64,000 nt of DNA from Arachis hypogaea (GCF_003086295.3 NC_092048.1:74114290-74178289); one strand, 5' to 3'; positions 36,208 to 50,280 are shown, counted from the first letter of the stretch. Numbers and translations are program-made. The notes: a model not told the origin generated them from the letters alone.

Positions 36208-39200
36208 ACTGTCCAGGTGTAGCATTTTTCGGTGAATAAAAGTAAAAAATATTATTAAAAAATTTAAAATTTTTATAAACTAAATTTTTTATTTTTGAAT
36301 TTTTAAATTATATGATTAAATTATTTTTTACATTATAAAAGTAAAATAAAGTCCAACAATATCTAGTAAACAACAAATTTGTAAATTTATTATTTTCTTT
36401 TTTACTTTTTAAACAAAAAAAAATTTTTTCTAATAGTAGAAAAATAAAAAATTCTAACAATATACAAAAAAAAAATAATTGAAAAATTTTAAAATTAATT
36501 TATTCTTAATTTGTGAATAAGTGCAACAAAAAATAGTCAAGTGTCCAGGTGTAGCATTATCCGGTGAATAAAAAATAAAAAAATTTAAAAAATTTAAAAA
36601 TTTTAAAAAACTAAATTTTTTATTTTTGAATTTTTTAATTATAAGATTAAATTTTTTTATCTAAATTAGAAAAATAAAATAACGTCCAACAATATCTAGT
36701 AAACATCAGATCTATAAATTTATTATTTTTTTTAATTTTAAACAAAAAAATAAATTTTTTTCTAATAGTACAAAAAGAAAAATTCTAACAATATCTAAAA
36801 AAATAAAAAATTGAAAATTTTTAAAATTAATTTATTCTTAATGGGTAAACAAGTGTAGTAAAAAAAGTCAAGTGTCTGGGTGTAACATTATCCGATGAAT
36901 AAAAAATATTTTGAAAAAAATTAAAAATTTTCATAACAATATTTTTTTTATATTATGAGATTAAATTTTTTTATTTAAATTTGAAAAATAAAATAAAGTC
37001 TAGCAATATCAAGTAAATAACAGATCTGTAAATTTATTATTTTTTAATTTTTAAAATAAAAAAATAAGTTCTTTTCTAATAATAGAAGAAAAAAATTCCA
37101 ACAATATACAAAAATTAGAAAAATTGAAATATTTTAAATTTTTTAAAGTAATTTATTCTTAATTTGTGAACAGGTGTAGCAAAAAAAGTCAACTGTCCGG
37201 GTGTAGCATTTTTCGATGAATAAAAAGAAAAAAATATTATTAAAAAGTTTAAAATTTTTATAAACTAAATTTTTTATTTTTGAATTTTTAAATTATATGA
37301 TTAAATTATTTTTTTATATTATAAAAGTAAAATAAAGTCCAGCAATATCTAGTAAACAACAAATTTGTAAATTTATTATTTTCTTTTTTACTTTTTAAAC
37401 AAAAAAATTAATTTTTTTCTAATAGTAGAAAAATAAAAATTCTAACAATATACAAAAAAACAAAATAATTGAAAAATTTTAAAATTAATTTATTCTTAAT
37501 TTGTGTACAAGTGCAACCAAAAAAAGTTAAGTGTCCAAGTGTAGCATTATCTGGTGAATAAAAAATAAAAAAGAATTTAAAAAATTTAAAAATTTTAAAA
37601 AACTAAACTTTTTTATTTTTGAATTTTAATATTATGAAATTAAATTTTTTTATTTAAATTAGAAAAATAAAATAAAGTCTAGCAATATCTAGTAAATAAC
37701 AAATCTGTAAATTTATTATCTTTTAATTTTTAAAATAACAAAATAAGTTCTTTTCTAATAATAGAAGAAAAAAATTCAAAAAATATACAAAAAATAGAAA
37801 AATAGAAAAATTTTAAATTTTTAAAGTAATTTATTCTTAATTTGTGAACAGGTGTAGCAAAAAAAGTCAACTGTCCGAGTGTAGCATTTTTCGGTGAATA
37901 AAAGTAAAAAATATTATTAAAAAATTTAAAAATTTTATAAACTAAATTTTTTATTTTGGAATTTTTAAATTATATGATTAAATTATTTTTTACATTATAA
38001 AGGTAAAATAAAGTCCAGCAATATCTAGTAAACAACAAATTTGTAAATTTATTATTTTCTTTTTTAATTTTTAAACAAAAAAATTTTTTTCTAATAGTAG
38101 AAAAATAAAAAATTCTAACAATATACAAAAAAAAATAATTGAAAAATTTTAAAATTAATTTATTCTTAATTTGTGAATAAGTGCAACCAAAAATAGTCAA
38201 GTGTCCAGGTGTAGCATTATCCGGTGAATAAAAAATATAAAAAATTTAAAAAATTTAAAAATTTAAAAAAACTAAATTTTTTATTTTTCAATTTTTAAAT
38301 TATAAGATTACATTTTTTTATCTAAATTAGAAAAATAAAATAATGTCCAACAATATCTTGTAAACATCATATCTACAAATTTATTATTTTTTTTAATTTT
38401 AAACAAAAAAATAAATTTTTATCTAATAGTACAAAAATAAAAATTCTAACAATATCTAAAAAATAAAAAATTGAAAATTTTTAAAATTAATTTATTCTTA
38501 ATGGGTGAACAAGTGTAGTAAAAAAAGTCAAGTGTCTGGGTGTACCATTATCCGGTGAATAAAAAATATTTTGAAAAAAATAAAAAAATTTAATAACTAA
38601 ATTTTTTTCATATTATGAGATTAAATTTTTTTATTTAAAATAGAAAAATAAAATAAAGTCTAGCAATATCTAGTAAATAACAGATCTATAAATTTATTAT
38701 TTTTTAATTTTTAAAATAGAAAATAAGTTCTTTTCTAATAATAGAAGAAAAAAATTCAAACAATATACAAAAAATAGAAAAATTGAAAAATTTTAATTTT
38801 TTTAAAGTAATTTATTCTTAATTTGTGAACAGGTGTAGCAAAAAAAGTCAACTGTCCGGGTGTAGCATTTTTCGGTGAATAAAAAGTAAAAAATATTATT
38901 AAAAAATTTAAAATTTTTATAAACTAAATTTTTTATTTTTGAATTTTTAAATTATATGATTAAATTATTTTTTTATATTATAAAAGTAAAATAAAGTCCA
39001 GCAATATCTAGTAAACAACAAATTTGTAAATTTATTATTTTCTTTTTTACTTTTTAAACAAAAAAATTAATTTTTTTCTAATAGTAGAAAAATAAAAATT
39101 CTAAAAATATACAAAAAAACAAAATAATTGAAAAATTTTAAAATTAATTTATTCTTAATTTGTGTACAAGTGCAACCAAAAAAAGTTAAGTGTCCAGGTG

Positions 39201-42200
39201 TAGCATTATCTAGTGAATAAAAAATAAAAAAGAATTTAAAAAATTTAAAAATTTTAAAAAACTAAACTTTTTTATTTTTGAATTTTTATATTATGAAATT
39301 AAATTTTTTATTTAAATTAGAAAAATAAAATAAAGTCTAGCAATATCTAGTAAATAACAAATCTGTAAATTTATTATCTTTTAATTTTTAAAATAATAAA
39401 ATAAGTTCTTTTCTAATAATAGAAGAAAAAAATTCAAAAAATATACAAAAAATAGAAAAATAGAAAAATTTTAAATTTTTAAATTAATTTATTCTTAATT
39501 TATGAACAGGTGTAGCAAAAAAAGTCAACTTTTCGGGTGTAGTATTTTTCGGTGAATAAAAGTAAAAAATATTATTAAAAAATTTAAAATTTTTATAAAC
39601 TAAATTTTTTATTTTTGAATTTTTAAATTATATGATTAAATTATTGTTTACGTTATAAAAGTAAAATAAAGTCCAGCAATATCTAGTAAACAACAAATTT
39701 GTAAATTTATTATTTTCTTTTTTACTTTTTAAACAAAAAATTTTTTTTTCTAATAGTAGAAAAATAAAAAATTCTAATAATATACAAAAAAAATAATTGA
39801 AAAATTTTAAAATTAATTTATTCTTAATTTGTGAATAAGTGCAACCAAAAATAGTCAAGTGTCCAAGTGTAGCATTATCCGGTAAATAAAAAATAAAAAA
39901 ATTTTAAAAAATTTAAAAATTTTAAAAAACTAAATTTTTTATTTTTCAGTTTTTAAATTATAAGATTAAATTTTTTTATCTAAATTAGAAAAATAAAATA
40001 ATGTCCAACAATATCTAGTAAACATCAGATCTATAAATTTATTATTTTTTTTAATTTTAAACAAAAAAATAAATTTTTTTCTAATAGTACAAAAAGAAAA
40101 AATTCTAACAATATCTAAAAAATAAAAAATTGAAAATTTTTAAAATTAATTTATTCTTAATGGGTGAACAAGTGTAGTAAAAAATAGTCAAGTGTCTGGG
40201 TGTACCATTATCCGGTGAATAAAATATATTTTAAAAAAATTAAAAAATTTTATAACTAAATTTTTTTATATTATGAGATTAAATTTTTTTATTTAAATTA
40301 GAAAAATAAAATAAAGTCTAGCAATATCAAGTAAATAACAGATCTGTAAATTTATTATTTTTTAATTTTTAAAATAAAAAAATAAGTTCTTTTCTAATAA
40401 TAGAAGAAAAAAATTCCAACAATATACAAAAATTAGAAAAATTGAAAAATTTTAAATTTTTTAAAGTAATTTATTCTTAATTTGTGAATAGGTGTAGCAA
40501 AAAAAGTCAACAGTCCGGGTGTAGCATTTTTCGGTGAATAAAAAGAAAAAAATATCATTAAAAAATTTAAAATTTTTATAAACTAAATTTTTTATTTTTG
40601 AATTTTTAAATTATATGATTAAATTATTTTTTTATATTATAAAAGTAAAATAAAGTCCAGCAATATCTAGTAAACAACAAATTTGTAAATTTATTATTTT
40701 CTTTTTTACTTTTTAAACAAAAAAATTAATTTTTTCTAATAGTAGAAAAATAAAAATTCTAACAATATACAAAAAAACAAAATAATTAAAAAATTTTAAA
40801 ATTAATTTATTCTTAATTTGTGTACAAGTGCAACCAAAAAAAGTTAAGTGTCCAGGTGTAGCATTATCTGGTGAATAAAAAATAAAAAAGAATTTAAAAA
40901 ATTTAAAAATTTTAAAAATTTTAAAAAACTAAACTTTTTTATTTTTGAATTTTTATATTATGAAATTAAATTTTTTTATTTAAATTAGAAAAATAAAATA
41001 AAGTCTAGCAATATCTAGTAAATAACAAATCTGTAAATTTATTATTTTTTGATTTTTAAAATAACAAAATAAGTTCTTTTCTAATAATAGAAGAAAAAAA
41101 TTAAAAAAATATACAAAAAATAGAAAAATTGAAAAATTTTAAATTTTTAAAGTAATTTATTCTTAATTTGTGAACAGGTGTAGCAAAAAAAGTCAACTGT
41201 CCGGGTGTAGCATTTTTCGGTGAATAAAAGTAAAAAATATTATTAAAAAACTTTAAAATTTTTATAAACTAAATTTTTTATTTTTGAATTTTTAAATTAT
41301 ATGATTAAATTATTTTTTACATTATAAAAGTAAAATAAAGTCCAGCAATATCTAGTAAACAACAAATTTGTAAATTTATTATTTTCTTTTTTACTTTTTA
41401 AACAAAAAAATTTTTTTCTAATAGTTGAAAAATAAAAAATTCTAACAATATACAAAAAAAAATAATTGAAAAATTTTAAAATTAATTTATTCTTAATTTG
41501 TGAATAAGTGCAACCAAAAATAGTCAAGTGTCCAGGTGTAGCATTATCCGGTGAATAAAAAATAAAAAAATTTAAAAAATTTAAAAAACTAAATTTTTTA
41601 TTTTTCAATTTTTAAATTATAAGATTAAATTTTTTTATCTAAATTAGAAAAATAAAATAATGTCCAACAATATCTAGTAAACATCATATCTATAAATATA
41701 TTTTTTTTAATTTTAAACAAAAAAATAAATTTTTTTTCTAATAGTACAAAAAGAAAAATTCTAACAATATCTAAAAATTAAAAAATTGAAAATTTTTAAA
41801 ATTAATTTATTCTTAATGGGTGAACAAGTGTAGTAAAAAAAAGTCAAGTGTCTGGGTGTACCATTATCCGGTGAATAAAAAATATTTTGAAAAAAATAAA
41901 AAATTTTAATAACTAAATTTTTTTCATATTATGAGATTAAATTTTTTTATTTAAATTAGAAAAATAAAATAAAGTCTAGCAATATCAAGTAAATAACAGA
42001 TCTGTAAATTTATTATTTTTTAATTTTTAAAATAAAAAAATAAGTTCTTTTTTAATAATAGAAGAAAAAAATTCCAACAATATACAAAAATTAGAAAAAT
42101 TGAAAAATTTTAAATTTTTTAAAGTAATTTATTCTTAATTTGTGAATAGGTGTAGCAAAAAAAGTCAACTGTCCGGGTGTAGCATTTTTCGGTGAATAAA

Positions 42201-45200
42201 AAGAAAAAAATATTATTAAAAAATTTAAAATTTTTATAAAATAAATTTTTTATTTTTGAATTTTTAAATTATATGATTAAATTATTTTTTTTATATTATA
42301 AAAGTAAAATAAAGTCCAGCAATATCTAGTAAACAACAAATTTTTAAATTTATTATTTTCTTTTTTAAAAAAATTAATTTTTTTCTAATAGTAGAAAAAT
42401 AAAAATTCTAACAATATACAAAAAAACAAAATAATTGAAAAATTTTAAAATTAATTTATTCTTAATTTGTGTACAAGTGCAACCAAAAAAAGTTAAGTGT
42501 CCAGGTGTAGCATTATCTGGTGAATAAAAAATAAAAAAGAATTTAAAAAATTTAAAAATTTTAAAAATTTTAAAAAACTAAACTTTTTTATTTTTGAATT
42601 TTTATATTATGAAATTAAATTTTTTTATTTAAATTAGAAAAATAAAATAAAGTCTAGCAATATCTAGTAAATAACAAATCTGTAAATTTATTATTTTTTG
42701 ATTTTTAAAATAACAAAATAAGTTCTTTTCTAATAATAGAAGAAAAAAATTAAAAAAATATACAAAAAATAGAAAAATTGAAAAATTTTAAATTTTTAAA
42801 GTAATTTATTCTTAATTTGTGAACAGGTGTAGCAAAAAAAGTCAACTGTCCGGGTGTAGCATTTTTCGGTGAATAAAAGTAAAAAATATTATTAAAAAAC
42901 TTTAAAATTTTTATAAACTAAATTTTTTATTTTTGAATTTTTAAATTATATGATTAAATTATTTTTTACATTATAAAAGTAAAATAAAGTCCAACAATAT
43001 CTAGTAAACAACAAATTTGTAAATTTATTATTTTCTTTTTTACTTTTTAAACAAAAAAATTTTTTTCTAATAGTTGAAAAATAAAAAATTCTAACAATAT
43101 ACAAAAAAAAATAATTGAAAAATTTTAAAATTAATTTATTCTTAATTTGTGAATAAGTGCAACCAAAAATAGTCAAGTATCCAGGTGTAGCATTATCCGG
43201 TGAATAAAAAATAAAAAAATTTAAAAAATTTAAAAATTTTAAAAAACTAAATTTTTTATTTTTCAATTTTTAAATTATAAGATTAAATTTTTTTATCTAA
43301 ATTAGAAAAATAAAATAATGTCCAACAATATCTAGTAAACATCATATCTATAAATATATTTTTTTTTAATTTTAAACAAAAAAATAAATTTTTTTTCTAA
43401 TAGTACAAAAAGAAAAATTCTAACAATATCTAAAAATTAAAAAATTGAAAATTTTTAAAATTAATTTATTCTTAATGGGTGAACAAGTGTAGTAAAAAAA
43501 AGTCAAGTGTCTGGGTGTACCATTATCCGGTGAATAAAAAATATTTTGAAAAAAATAAAAAATTTTAATAACTAAATTTTTTTCATATTATGAGATTAAA
43601 TTTTTTTATTTAAATTAGAAAAATAAAATAAAGTCTAGCAATATCAAGTAAATAACAGATCTGTAAATTTATTATTTTTTAATTTTTAAAATAAAAAAAT
43701 AAGTTCTTTTTTAATAATAGAAGAAAAAAATTCCAACAATATACAAAAATTAGAAAAATTGAAAAATTTTAAATTTTTTAAAGTAATTTATTCTTAATTT
43801 GTGAATAGGTGTAGCAAAAAAAGTCAACTGTCCGGGTGTAGCATTTTTCGGTGAATAAAAAGAAAAAAATATTATTAAAAAATTTAAAATTTTTATAAAA
43901 TAAATTTTTTATTTTTGAATTTTTAAATTATATGATTAAATTATTTTTTTTATATTATAAAAGTAAAATAAAGTCCAGCAATATCTAGTAAACAACAAAT
44001 TTTTAAATTTATTATTTTCTTTTTTAAAAAAATTAATTTTTTTCTAATAGTAGAAAAATAAAAATTCTAACAATATACAAAAAAACAAAATAATTGAAAA
44101 ATTTTAAAATTAATTTATTCTTAATTTGTGTACAAGTGCAACCAAAAAAAGTTAAGTGTCCAGGTGTAGCATTATCTGGTGAATAAAAAATAAAAAAGAA
44201 TTTAAAAAATTTAAAAATTTTAAAAATTTTAAAAAACTAAACTTTTTTATTTTTGAATTTTTATATTATGAAATTAAATTTTTTTATTTAAATTAGAAAA
44301 ATAAAATAAAGTCTAGCAATATCTAGTAAATAACAAATCTGTAAATTTATTATTTTTTGATTTTTAAAATAACAAAATAAGTTCTTTTCTAATAATAGAA
44401 GAAAAAAATTAAAAAAATATACAAAAAATAGAAAAATTGAAAAATTTTAAATTTTTAAAGTAATTTATTCTTAATTTGTGAACAGGTGTAGCAAAAAAAG
44501 TCAACTGTCCGGGTGTAGCATTTTTCGGTGAATAAAAGTAAAAAATATTATTAAAAAACTTTAAAATTTTTATAAACTAAATTTTTTATTTTTGAATTTT
44601 TAAATTATATGATTAAATTATTTTTTACATTATAAAAGTAAAATAAAGTCCAGCAATATCTAGTAAACAACAAATTTGTAAATTTATTATTTTCTTTTTT
44701 ACTTTTTAAACAAAAAAATTTTTTTCTAATAGTTGAAAAATAAAAAATTCTAACAATATACAAAAAAAAAATAATTGAAAAATTTTAAAATTAATTTATT
44801 CTTAATTTGTGAATAAGTGCAACCAAAAATAGTCAAGTGTCCAGGTGTAGCATTATCCGGTGAATAAAAAATAAAAAAATTTAAAAAATTTAAAAATTTT
44901 AAAAAACTAAATTTTTTATTTTTCAATTTTGAAATTATAAGATTAAATTTTTTTATCTAAATTAGAAAAATAAAATAATGTCCAACAATATCTAGTAAAC
45001 ATCATATCTATAAATATATTTTTTTTTTAATTTTAAACAAAAAAATAAATTTTTTTTCTAATAGTACAAAAAGAAAAATTCTAACAATATCTAAAAATTA
45101 AAAAATTGAAAATTTTTAAAATTAATTTATTCTTAATGGGTGAACAAGTGTAGTAAAAAAAAGTCAAGTGTCTGGGTGTACCATTATCCGGTGAATAAAA

Positions 45201-45981
45201 AATATTTTGAAAAAAATAAAAAATTTTAATAACTAAATTTTTTTCATATTATGAGATTAAATTTTTTTATTTAAATTAGAAAAATAAAATAAAGTCTAGC
45301 AATATCAAGTAAATAACAGATCTGTAAATTTATTATTTTTTAATTTTTAAAATAAAAAAATAAGTTCTTTTTTAATAATAGAAGAAAAAAATTCCAACAA
45401 TATACAAAAATTAGAAAAATTGAAAAATTTTAAATTTTTTAAAGTAATTTATTCTTAATTTGTGAATAGCTGTAGCAAAAAAAGTCAACTGTCCGGGTGT
45501 AGCATTTTTCGGTGAATAAAAAGAAAAAAAATATTATTAAAAAATTTAAAATTTTTATAAAATAAATTTATTTTTGAATTTTTAAATTATATGATTAAAT
45601 TATTTTTTTTATATTATAAAAGTAAAATAAAGTCCAGCAATATCTAGTAAACAACAAATTTTTAAATTTATTATTTTCTTTTTTACTTTTTAAACAAAAA
45701 AATTAATTTTTTTCTAATAGTAGAAAAATAAAAATTCTAACAATATACAAAAAAACAAAATAATTGAAAAATTTTAAAATTAATTTATTCTTAATTTGTG
45801 TACAAGTGCAACCAAAAAAAGTTAAGTGTCCAGGTGTAGCCTTATCTGGTGAATAAAAAATAAAAAAGAATTTAAAAAATTTAAAAGTTTTAAAAATTTT
45901 AAAAATTTTAAAAAACTAAACTTTTTTATTTTTGAATTTTTATATTATGAAATTAAATTTTTTTTTTTAAATTAGAAAAAT
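36208..45981. repeat. AT-rich satellite, left segment: ~330-bp monomers in 5-monomer higher-order repeats
   Basis: Monomers are recognised by the GC-richer anchor TCCAGGTGTAGCATTATCCG and its variants at 36212, 36544, 36875, 37196, 37534, 37874, 38204, 38535, 38855, 39193, 39532 and so on (320-342 bp apart). Five anchor types repeat in fixed order: TTTTTCGG, ATTATCCGG, TCTGGGTGTACC (TGTAAC in the first copy), TTTTTCG(G) with AAAAAG after it, and ATTATCTGG preceded by GTTAAGTG. The first type recurs at 36212, 37874, 39532, 41200, 42849 and 44508, a period of 1650-1668 bp. The rest of each monomer is mostly A and T with a conserved AATATCTAGTAAA string. No coding potential. The left edge abuts the LTR end at 36207. 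Confidence 0.95.
45977..45981. repeat. Target-site duplication AAAAT, left copy of the composite insertion
   Basis: AAAAT precedes TGTAATACC and is repeated at 50742-50746 after the TRIM. Removing one copy restores the satellite sequence AGAAAAATAAAATAAAG exactly. Confidence 0.85.
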
Positions 45982-46361
45982 TGTAATACCCGGTCTAAAC
46001 GAAATTAATTAAATAATAAGTTAAATGGGAGCGAATATGGTTGGAAGATTTGGCAATTGGAATTTGATGATTTAAATATGATATTTGGATTCAGTGAATT
46101 TTTCCGAGTCGGAAAATATAGTTTTCTGCGCAAAAGCACGCAGTGAAATTTTGACCGGTAGTACCGGCTGAGATCTGTCTGGTACTACAGCTGAGAAAAT
46201 TGATTATGAGTAAATAAGATTAAGAAATGAGGAATTATAATTAGGGAAGGTAGAAATATTTGAAGTGCGATTTAGAGCGCTAATCTTAAAGGTTTTGGTC
46301 CAAAATTGGGCCAACGGACAAAAATAAGTGAACCGGGCCTAAGTGGGCCCAAGACCCAACA

Positions 46362-46369
46362 TATATAAA
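46362..46369 (+). promoter_or_regulatory. TATA box of the large LTR
   Basis: TATATAAA in CAACATATATAAACATTAG, about 380 bp from the LTR start and followed by a GA-rich likely 5' transcribed region. Confidence 0.6.
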
Positions 46370-48000
46370 CATTAGTTATGAGTATTTCAGCTCATTTTTC
46401 CCTAAAGAAGGGGTGTTGGGCGCTGATTTGAGAAGAGAGAAGAGAAGAGAGAAAACCTAACTCTCTTTGATCTTCAAACCACCATAACTTGAGCTACGGA
46501 GCTCCGATTGACGAGCCGTTTGTGGCCACGCGTCGCTCTTCTCATCCTCTACAATTTTATCTAAGTTTTGTGGTGAGTATTCCATTCATCTCTGCTCAGT
46601 TTTCGAAATTCCCCACTGTTACACGTTTTTGGGTAATTAGTGTTGAAATCTTGTGATTTTGGGTGTTTAGGGATACTCCAACATGGATTCTAAGTGGGTT
46701 CTATCCCTACTTCATATGGGCTGAGGTAAGAAGTGCTCAAACCCTTGTGATTTGTCATTTTTATGAGCCCTAGGTTGATGTATGTATGTGATATTGGTTA
46801 TGTTAGTGTATTTGGTGATGTTGGTGCACAATTGGGAGATTGGTATTGCTTGAGGAGCTTTGGTGAGGCTTGGAGCTAAGGTTGGTGAAGACTTTCATAG
46901 AAGAGGCTCAATTGGTTTGGCTACAAGAGGTACGGTTTAAGTTTCATTTAAGTACCGTGTGTTGTGATGAGAATTCCTAGGCTAGATGCCCCTAAGATTA
47001 AGTTTGGATTGTGTAAATGGTTGGTGCTAATATGCATAGTTGGTATGTAATGTGAATTAATGATTTGGGTTGAGAATTGTGTGGCCTTGTATACTTGGTG
47101 TATTGATAATTTGATGTACTGGGTAATGAGTATTGATTTGTGGTTTATGCATTTAAATTATGAAATTGGGCCAGAGGCCGTGAATTTTGGGCCGGAGGCC
47201 AGAAAAAGGCAAGAAAGGTAAGTTGATGTGTGCATTGTATGATGACACAAGTGATTGGATGAATTTCAGATAATGAATATATGAATGATTGGGTTGGTTA
47301 TTGAATAATAAGGTTTGAGGAGTTGAGGTGTGGGATTTGGTAAATTTGGGTGCAATTATATAGATGAGGTATATTTGGTTTTGGTTGAGATATATTATAT
47401 GGTCATATATGTGATTATGATTATTGATGCCTTGATGGTATGATGATGCACTAGAGATATGTATGTCGTGATATATGCTTGAGGAATGATTAATGTTGAT
47501 TTGTGGGTGAAGCCGCGTGATAGTGAGTACAATATTGATTATGTATAATGATGGTTGATTGGAAATAGTGTTGTTGAAATTTGGCATGAGAAAGAGTATA
47601 TGATATGTAAATGTGTTTGAGTTTGAGAAAGTGTCAACGTGCGAGTTGAGGAGGCTTGATGTTGATTTTGGTATATTTTGATTGATTTCAAAGAAAAGGC
47701 TGAAATTGGCATGTTTTGATTGATTTTGAAAAGAGTTGAAAATGGCTTGTTTTGAAAATGGCACTTTGTGGTTTTGTATGAAAACATGATTTTTGGGCAT
47801 ACTTTGACGGGACATAACCTGGACTACGGATCTCTGTTTTCTGCCAAATCTGTTTATAAATAAAATTGGATCCGAGATGTCCATGCCGTTCGAAGAACGG
47901 GTGAAAAACGATTTAAAATGAGAGAGTTATGTCCGTCGGAAGATTGGGGGTTGAATCTGTAAATTCTGCAGCTTTTAACTTGGAAAATTTTTAGCAGAAC

Positions 48001-48255
48001 GACCCTACGCGCGTAGGCGCACCTGGCGCGTGCGCGCCGTTCTTCCAGAAAGCACCATCCACGCGTGTGCGCAGGCGCGTCGATGCGCTGTACCAAATGC
48101 CCAGCCATTTTCCAGAGAGTTGTGCCAGAGTTGTGCCAGTTTTGTGCCTGGGCGCAAGAGCACCCACGCGTACACGTGGCTGACGCTTGCGCGTCGATGA
48201 GTTTTTGGCCATCCACGCGTGCGCGTGGAGTACGCGTGCGCGTGGCTCTGTTTTC
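48001..48255. other. CpG-dense block inside the large LTR
   Basis: Dense CG dinucleotides in alternating purine-pyrimidine strings such as ACGCGTGCGCGTGG, CTACGCGCGTAGGCG and GGCGCGTGCGCGCC, in otherwise AT-rich surroundings. Minus-strand frames here are Ala/Arg-rich and not convincing as coding sequence. Confidence 0.75.
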
Positions 48256-48933
48256 ATGCCAAAGTTGATTTTTGAGTTTTAAAGCCAAACCTCATACTTT
48301 TAAGCCTCCGATCTCACCCCTTATGTATTAAATCATTATGGTATGCCTAGCAATGAGGAAGGAGCTAGGGGATGTGGTAACTTGCGAGTGAAGCAAGGGA
48401 AAAAGGTTATGATCAATGATGATCAGATATGATTATATGAGATATGGAGGATGACGGTGGAAGTACCGTGTAAGCCATGGGCCGAAAGGCTATAATTATT
48501 GATAAATGGCCGGTTCTTGATTGAACCATGGGCCGGATGGCTGAGTTATTGTCGGGTTACGGCAAAGCCATTAATGTTTATGGCTGAGTATAAATGCATA
48601 TACGATTAATGAATGAATGTGTTAAATGGATAATAATGGAAAATGTTGAAATGTGATGTGTGACCCCGGGTAGTAGGCAGTGGCGTTGTCCACTTGCTCC
48701 GGTTATGAGACGGAAAAGGATGTTTATGATAAATGAGTTTAATTATGGAGTTTTGAATGAATGTATTTGTGATACCTGGGTAGTAGTAAGGGTTGTGGTT
48801 CGTCCCACTTGCTCCAGGTTAATGTTTGAGATTTGATAACAATGAGGATTTATAATATGAATTGAGATTGAATGAATAATGATGAAAAAATGTCAAATGT
48901 AAGCATGCTTGTGTTTTCTCTCTGGTTGTAAGG

Positions 48934-49041
48934 GTGACAGGGCACCGATACCCTCTAATGGCGACAGGGTGCAGATACCCTCTAATGGCGACAGGGCGCA
49001 GATACCTTCTAATGGTGACAGGGCACATATTCCCTCTAATG
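48934..49041. repeat. Four 27-bp tandem repeats
   Basis: Units at 48934, 48961, 48988 and 49015 of the form GCGACAGGGTGCAGATACCC followed by TCTAATG. Being a multiple of three, the repeat creates a 9-residue periodic open frame; it lies within an LTR and is not taken as a gene. Confidence 0.9.
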
Positions 49042-50280
49042 ATATTAATACGCAACAGAGAGACTGTGCCCGGGTTAGCTACCGGACATGTCGGGTTGGC
49101 TTGATAACCGACAGATGATATCATCAGCCATAGGGCAGGCATTCATCATTTGCATATGTTTGAATTGTTTGGGTTTGCCATTTGTTTTGGATTTCTACAT
49201 CATATATGCCATGTTACCTGACTATATGCTACTTGTTCTACTTGTACCATATTTGTGTATTACTTGCCTGAATTGCTTGTGTTTGTACAACTGAGATGCC
49301 CTCATGCTGGTGTCGGTGGGTGTGAGGGCTGTTCTTGATGGGATGAACTGATGATGCGATTGCATGATGATGATGATTATTGAATGAGATAATCGGAGCT
49401 CCCTGGGTAGACGCAGTGATGTAGTTTCACTAGCTCCAGGCGAGGGTATGATGTATTGATATAGAATTGCTGAGGCAGAACAACTGGTGATGGTTTTGCT
49501 TATAATTCTGAGTCTGATTCGTGGAAGAGTCAGCGAGTTGGGAAATATGTGAAACATGAATTAGATTTAGCACTCCCTTATGACAGTTGCCTATTCATGG
49601 ATTAGCGAGAACCTAGGATGAATATTTGGTGAAGAAGTTTAGGATGCTTAGTGAGTTTTTATTGCAGTGCATTGTATCTATTTGGCACTTTTACCGTACT
49701 GGGAACCCATGGGCCCGGGGTTCTCATTCCGTATATATCTCTTGTTTTTCAGATACAGGTCCAGGTGCTCAGAAGTGAGTTGTGGGTCGTCTGAGAGACG
49801 GCAAAGATCTTTATTTCCTCTACTTTGTGTTTTGATTAGAATCTCTCCACCTTTGTTTTGAAAAGATTATATTATGTATTGAACTCTTTTGGAACTTGCC
49901 TATAGAGGCTCTTATGTTTCCTTTGGGAGAGATTAGGATATGCTGTTGTCATCTACTTTCATACTGTACCCTAGCCGGCCTAAACTTCGCGGATCGCGAC
50001 TAGTGGCTATTTACTTATGTTATATATATCTATCTCTTAATCTCCTTTATGCCTTGTCCGTATATCGCGTTTGGTTTAGCAGTTTAACTTTTCGTTGTCG
50101 AAACGTGAGTGATACGCCTTCGCGATTTTATTTCTACTCTTTTCAGGCTTCTCGATTAATACTCTTTTCAAAATTACCTATATTTATATATTAAAAATCC
50201 ACCTGAGAGTCGTACCACCGTAATATCATTGACTTATGACTCGAGCATAAGGATTTGAGTATTAGGGTGTTACATTATAT

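Larger units (their letters stand above)
45982..50274 (+). repeat. Large LTR (4293 bp), probably solo
   Basis: Begins TGTAATACCCGGTC and ends ATTAGGGTGTTACA. A TATA box (46362-46369) is followed by a GA-rich leader (AGAAGAGAGAAGAGAAGAG). A CpG-dense block lies at 48001-48255, a 27-bp tandem repeat at 48934-49041 and CCTGGGTAGTAG modules near 48665, 48777 and 49402. No gag or pol frame occurs. It shares modules with the LTR ending at 36207. Lineage is not provable from the LTR alone; a Tekay/Del-type chromovirus is my guess. Confidence 0.75.

Noticed and set aside
37970..43266. Repeated minus-strand frames (MTIFGCTYSQIKNK...) in the AT satellite
   Set aside because: They recur once per 1.66-kb higher-order repeat and reflect its sequence; composition is Phe/Lys/Asn/Ile only, and the frame is lost in other copies.
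47153..48288. Minus-strand frames of 243 and 144 residues in the large LTR
   Set aside because: The first is low-complexity (Asn/Ile/Ser/His) from AT-rich sequence, the second Ala/Arg/Thr-rich from the CpG block; both lie in an LTR and oppose its direction.
48909..49118. Short gene with a 9-residue repeat (IPSNGDR)
   Set aside because: The periodicity comes from a 27-bp tandem repeat inside an LTR; no homologous protein and no other coding signal.
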